The notes under the pieces: model-generated
What the model saw: only the letters and a program-made list of their open reading frames with translations
Database searches by the model: none
What the model was told of the DNA's origin: nothing
NCBI GenBank assembly: GCA_031284295.1
Contig: JAITAE010000257.1
Location: forward strand, 1-9,154
DNA length: 9,154 nt
Reading direction: 5' to 3'
Source: Spirochaetaceae bacterium
GTDB taxonomy: Bacteria > Spirochaetota > Spirochaetia > Treponematales > Breznakiellaceae
Part shown: positions 6,281 through 9,154 of the stretch, one piece after another
How positions within the stretch are numbered: the stretch's first letter is position 1
Layout: each line of letters opens with the position of its first letter
Program-made: the position numbers and the translations under genes

Positions 6281-6305
6281 TGGGAATTTGGTAGATTTTT
6301 CTATT

Positions 6306-8900
6306 ATGAAATATGACAAGCTTACCGTAAAGGCGCAGGACGCGCTGAATGAGGCGTCCGCGCTGGCTCAGAGAAACGATCACGGGCAGATAGAAAGCGA
6401 ACACCTGCTGCTCGCGCTGTTGGAACAGAAGGACGGACTTGTGCCGCCGCTGTTGGCGCGGATAGGAGCGGACGCGGAGGCGCTTGCCGGAAATTGCCGG
6501 GCGCGAACCGGCGCGCTGCCGAAAGTGTACGGGGCGGCGGCGCAAGTTTACCTGTCGCCCGGAGTCACCAAGGCGCTCGCCAAGGCCGAAGGAGAGGCCG
6601 CCGCGCTCAAAGATGATTTTGTTTCCACCGAACACATACTGCTTGCGCTGGACGCGGGAGAAGGCGCGGCGGGCGAGATACTCAAGAGCGCCGGCGTGAA
6701 CAGACAGGGAATACTCAGCGCGCTCAAGACGTTGCGCGGGAACACGCGGGTTACAGACCAGAACCCGGAAGACAAGTATCAGTCACTTGAAAAATACTGC
6801 CGCGACCTGACCGCGCTTGCCCGGCAGGAAAAGATAGACCCAGTTATCGGGCGGGACGAGGAGATACGGCGGGTGATGCAGGTACTTTCACGGCGAACCA
6901 AGAACAACCCCGTGCTGATAGGCGAGCCCGGAGTCGGCAAGACCGCGATAGTTGAGGGACTCGCCCGCCGCATAGTGGCGGGCGATGTGCCGGAGGGATT
7001 AAAGGGCAAGAAGCTGCTCGCCCTTGACTTGGGAGCGCTTGTGGCCGGCGCAAAATTCCGCGGCGAGTTTGAAGAACGGCTCAAGACGGTGATAGCCGAG
7101 GTGCAGGCGGCGGACGGGAACATAATCCTTTTTATAGACGAACTTCATACCCTTGTCGGGGCGGGAGCGGCGGAGGGCGCGACGGACGCCTCCAACCTGT
7201 TAAAGCCCGCCCTTGCCCGCGGGGAATTGCGGTGTATCGGGGCGACAACGCTGGACGAGTATCGCAAATACATCGAGAAGGATGCCGCGCTGGAGCGGCG
7301 CTTTCAGCAAGTGTACGCCGCCGAGCCGTCCGTCGAGGACACGATAGCGATACTGCGTGGTTTGAAAGAACGTTACGAAGTTCACCACGGCGTCCGCATC
7401 AAGGACGAGGCGCTTGTGGCCGCGGTTACCCTGTCGAACCGATATATAACGAGCCGGTTTTTGCCGGACAAGGCGATAGACCTTGTTGATGAAGCGGCGA
7501 GCCGCCTTAAAATCGAGCTTGACAGCCGGCCAACCGAGCTTGACAAGCTGGAACGCCGCCTTTTGCAGCTTTCCATCGAGAAGCAGGCCTTGATTCGGGA
7601 AGAAGATGCCGCTTCAAAAGAGCGTTTGAGTAAACTTGAGGGTGAAATCGCCAATTTAACAGGCGAGCGGGACGCGATGAAGGCGCGTTGGGAGAATGAA
7701 AAGGCGGAAATATCGAAAGTCCACGCGCTAAAGCAGAAAATCGAGGAACTCAACATCGAGCAAACCCGTTACGAGCGTGAAGGCAACCTGAACAAGGCGG
7801 CGGAACTGCGTTACGGCCTTATCCCCGAGACCCAGAAAGAACTGGACACGCTGACCGCCGAACTGGACGCAAAGCGTTCAGGGGAAGCGGAGAATACCAC
7901 CGGGACGCTGCTGCGGGAGGAAGTGAGTGATGAAGACATCGCGGCGGTTGTCGCGTCATGGACAGGGATACCCGTGTCAAAGATGCTGTCCGGCGAGACG
8001 CGGAAGTACATCGAGCTTGAAAACGCGCTTGAAAAGCGGGTTGTCGGGCAGCGGGCGGCGGTTGAAGCGGTGGCGGACGCGATACGGAGGAACAAAGCCG
8101 GTTTGAGCGACGCGGCGCGGCCTCTGGGTTCGTTCCTTTTTCTGGGGCCGACCGGCGTAGGCAAGACTGAGCTGGCAAAAACGCTGGCGGATTTTCTGTT
8201 CAACGATGAGAAGGCGCTTACCCGAATCGACATGAGCGAGTACGGCGAGAAATTTTCGGTAAGCCGGCTGATAGGAGCGCCGCCCGGTTATGTGGGCTAC
8301 GATCAGGGCGGGCAGCTTACCGAGGCGGTGCGCCGGCGGCCTTACAGCGTGATACTTTTTGATGAAATCGAGAAAGGCCACCCGGAAGTATTTAACGTGT
8401 TCCTGCAAATCCTCGATGACGGGCGGCTCACCGACGGGCAGGGACGTGTCGTGGACTTCAAAAACACGATCATCATAATGACAAGCAACCTTGGTTCGGA
8501 CCTTATCATGGAGGCAAAGCGGGCGGAGGACGTAAAAACCGCGCTTTCGGAACTGTTGAAGCGGCATTTCCGGCCTGAATTCCTCAACCGCATCGATGAA
8601 ACGGTGATTTTTAACCGTCTGGACAGGGCGGAAATCGGGAAAATCGTGAATATTCAACTGGAAAGACTGAAAGAACGCCTTGCGGAACGGAAAATAACGC
8701 TTGAATTGACGGAAGAAGCGCGGAATCTGCTGATAGAACGAGGCTACGACCCGCTTTTCGGGGCGCGCCCGTTAAAACGCGCCATACAGAGCGAGCTTGA
8801 AAACCCGCTTGCCAAGCGGATTATCGCGGGAACGGTGAGTGACGGCGCAACAGTGCGGGCGGCGTTAAAAGACGGCGTTCTGGAATTCACAGGCGCATGA
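6306..8900 (+). CDS. clpB: ATP-dependent chaperone ClpB (Hsp100 disaggregase)
   Basis: ClpB is a cytoplasmic AAA+ hexamer that extracts polypeptides from aggregates by threading, working with DnaK/DnaJ/GrpE in characterised bacteria. The 864-residue product is full length. In order: the N-terminal Clp repeat domain (about 1-145); the first ATPase domain with Walker A GEPGVGKT (206-213), Walker B LFIDE (275-279) and arginine-finger region ERRF (330-333); the coiled-coil middle domain (about 400-525), including [16 protein letters not shown], which marks ClpB rather than ClpA/ClpC; the second ATPase domain with GPTGVGKT (614-621), VILFDE (682-687), pore loop GYVGY (661-665) and sensor-2 GARPLKR (819-825). 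The first pore loop reads [12 protein letters not shown], with Phe251 where Tyr is common. No ClpP-docking IGL-type loop was noticed. I chose ATG 6306 because relatives begin with a similar short lead ([14 protein letters not shown]); a TTG at 6288 has the better ribosome-binding site. Confidence 0.97.
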   Translation: MKYDKLTVKAQDALNEASALAQRNDHGQIESEHLLLALLEQKDGLVPPLLARIGADAEALAGNCRARTGALPKVYGAAAQVYLSPGVTKALAKAEGEAAALKDDFVSTEHILLALDAGEGAAGEILKSAGVNRQGILSALKTLRGNTRVTDQNPEDKYQSLEKYCRDLTALARQEKIDPVIGRDEEIRRVMQVLSRRTKNNPVLIGEPGVGKTAIVEGLARRIVAGDVPEGLKGKKLLALDLGALVAGAKFRGEFEERLKTVIAEVQAADGNIILFIDELHTLVGAGAAEGATDASNLLKPALARGELRCIGATTLDEYRKYIEKDAALERRFQQVYAAEPSVEDTIAILRGLKERYEVHHGVRIKDEALVAAVTLSNRYITSRFLPDKAIDLVDEAASRLKIELDSRPTELDKLERRLLQLSIEKQALIREEDAASKERLSKLEGEIANLTGERDAMKARWENEKAEISKVHALKQKIEELNIEQTRYEREGNLNKAAELRYGLIPETQKELDTLTAELDAKRSGEAENTTGTLLREEVSDEDIAAVVASWTGIPVSKMLSGETRKYIELENALEKRVVGQRAAVEAVADAIRRNKAGLSDAARPLGSFLFLGPTGVGKTELAKTLADFLFNDEKALTRIDMSEYGEKFSVSRLIGAPPGYVGYDQGGQLTEAVRRRPYSVILFDEIEKGHPEVFNVFLQILDDGRLTDGQGRVVDFKNTIIIMTSNLGSDLIMEAKRAEDVKTALSELLKRHFRPEFLNRIDETVIFNRLDRAEIGKIVNIQLERLKERLAERKITLELTEEARNLLIERGYDPLFGARPLKRAIQSELENPLAKRIIAGTVSDGATVRAALKDGVLEFTGA

Positions 8901-8908
8901 CGGAGAAC

Positions 8909-8930
8909 ATTACCGGCGCGAAGCGGTAAT
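8909..8930 (+). terminator. Hairpin after clpB, possible weak terminator
   Basis: ATTACCG (8909-8915) and CGGTAAT (8924-8930) form a perfect 7-bp stem with an 8-nt loop, starting 8 nt after the clpB stop. Only TTATGAATTG follows, so there is no solid T-run, and readthrough into the flavodoxin-like gene is plausible. Confidence 0.45.
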
Positions 8931-8953
8931 TTATGAATTGTTAGGGAGATAAA

Positions 8954-9154
8954 ATGAAAACAGCGGTGATTTATTATTCTTACGAAGGAAATTGCAGGTT
9001 AGTGGCGGAACAGATTAACGCCGTGGTACACGGGGATACGCTGGAACTGCGATTGGAGGACGACAAAACGCGGAAGGGCTTGTCTAAATATATCTGGGGA
9101 GGCCGGCAGGTGGTGCAGAACCGGCGGCCCGCCCTTAAGCCGTATACGTTTGAC
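8954..9154 (+). CDS. Flavodoxin-like FMN-binding protein (partial, 3' end beyond the window)
   Basis: The first 67 residues of a cytoplasmic flavodoxin-fold protein are present; the frame is open to the window edge. The first beta strand TAVIYY runs into the FMN phosphate-binding loop SYEGNC (9-14), followed by a helix (LVAEQINAVV) and a second strand (TLELRL). The segment KGLSKYIWGGRQVV (41-54) followed by P..KPY is typical of a group of stand-alone flavodoxin-like proteins common in anaerobes. Most relatives have Thr (GNT) at the position of Cys14. ATG is preceded by AGGGAG (8943-8948) with 5-nt spacing. It lies 53 nt after clpB on the same strand, possibly co-transcribed. Redox partner and exact function are unknown. 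Confidence 0.85.
   Translation, partial: MKTAVIYYSYEGNCRLVAEQINAVVHGDTLELRLEDDKTRKGLSKYIWGGRQVVQNRRPALKPYTFD

Larger units (their letters stand above)
5803..6287. other. Structured non-coding region between the importer operon and clpB
   Basis: These 485 nt hold no supported gene. They are rich in inverted repeats: a CCCC/GGGG hairpin at 5855-5867, perfect 9-bp pairs at 5877-5917 and 6026-6080, and small hairpins near clpB, for example CGGTA-CGC-TACCG at 6217-6229. A 13-bp direct repeat and a G-rich repeat precede clpB. No canonical GC-hairpin plus T-run terminator was found for the importer operon, and no CIRCE (HrcA operator) or clear promoter for clpB. A minus-strand frame ending at 5930 (27 codons from GTG at 6013) has no ribosome-binding site and may be only the tail of a decayed gene. 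Confidence 0.65.

Noticed and set aside
5803..6287. CRISPR array or tRNA in the long intergenic region
   Set aside because: Repeats are only paired, not regularly spaced, and I found no cloverleaf or conserved tRNA T-loop sequence.
6113..6316. 67-codon plus-strand frame upstream of clpB
   Set aside because: It has no ribosome-binding site or motif, is composed of the repeat-rich segment, and overlaps the clpB start.
7977..8657. 226-codon minus-strand frame inside clpB
   Set aside because: It lies opposite the conserved second ATPase domain; long antisense frames are expected in GC-rich genes with biased codon use.

Overview
The window reads as ordinary chromosomal sequence from a moderately GC-rich Gram-negative (diderm) bacterium. 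The ClpB N-terminus and the repeat-studded intergenic style remind me of a treponeme-like spirochaete, but this is recollection and cannot be proven from the window. The clpB stretch looks more GC-rich than the transporter operon by eye; I did not compute this.

Layout. (1) Left edge, minus strand, 96-461: a 121-codon reading frame matching only the C-terminal end of a type I restriction-modification methyltransferase subunit (HsdM). The catalytic domain is absent, so it is probably a 5'-truncated remnant. Beside it (30-63) are two head-to-tail copies of a 17-bp palindromic unit. (2) 462-772: a 311-nt intergenic region with small inverted repeats and a foldable leader, ending in a strong Shine-Dalgarno. 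(3) 773-5802, plus strand: a compact five-gene ABC importer operon of the nickel/dipeptide/oligopeptide type, in the order periplasmic binding protein, two permeases, two ATPases. Junctions overlap or lie within 6-11 nt, so the genes are probably co-transcribed and translationally coupled. The order is that of nikABCDE, but the substrate (metal, metal chelate or peptide) cannot be read from the sequence. (4) 5803-6287: a 485-nt non-coding stretch with two 9-bp perfect inverted repeats, one enclosing a second hairpin, plus a 13-bp direct repeat and a G-rich repeat just before clpB. (5) 6306-8900, plus strand: a complete clpB disaggregase gene with all expected ATPase, pore-loop and middle-domain motifs. 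(6) 8954 to the right edge: the first 67 codons of a flavodoxin-like protein, cut by the window end.

How they work together: the five importer genes form one functional unit. In this family the binding protein captures the solute in the periplasm, the permeases form the channel, and the paired ATPases drive uptake. ClpB (protein disaggregation with DnaK in characterised bacteria) and the flavodoxin-like protein are independent housekeeping or stress functions. I found no convincing new multi-gene system. The least explained sequence is the structured intergenic DNA at 30-63, 600-736 and 5855-6268.
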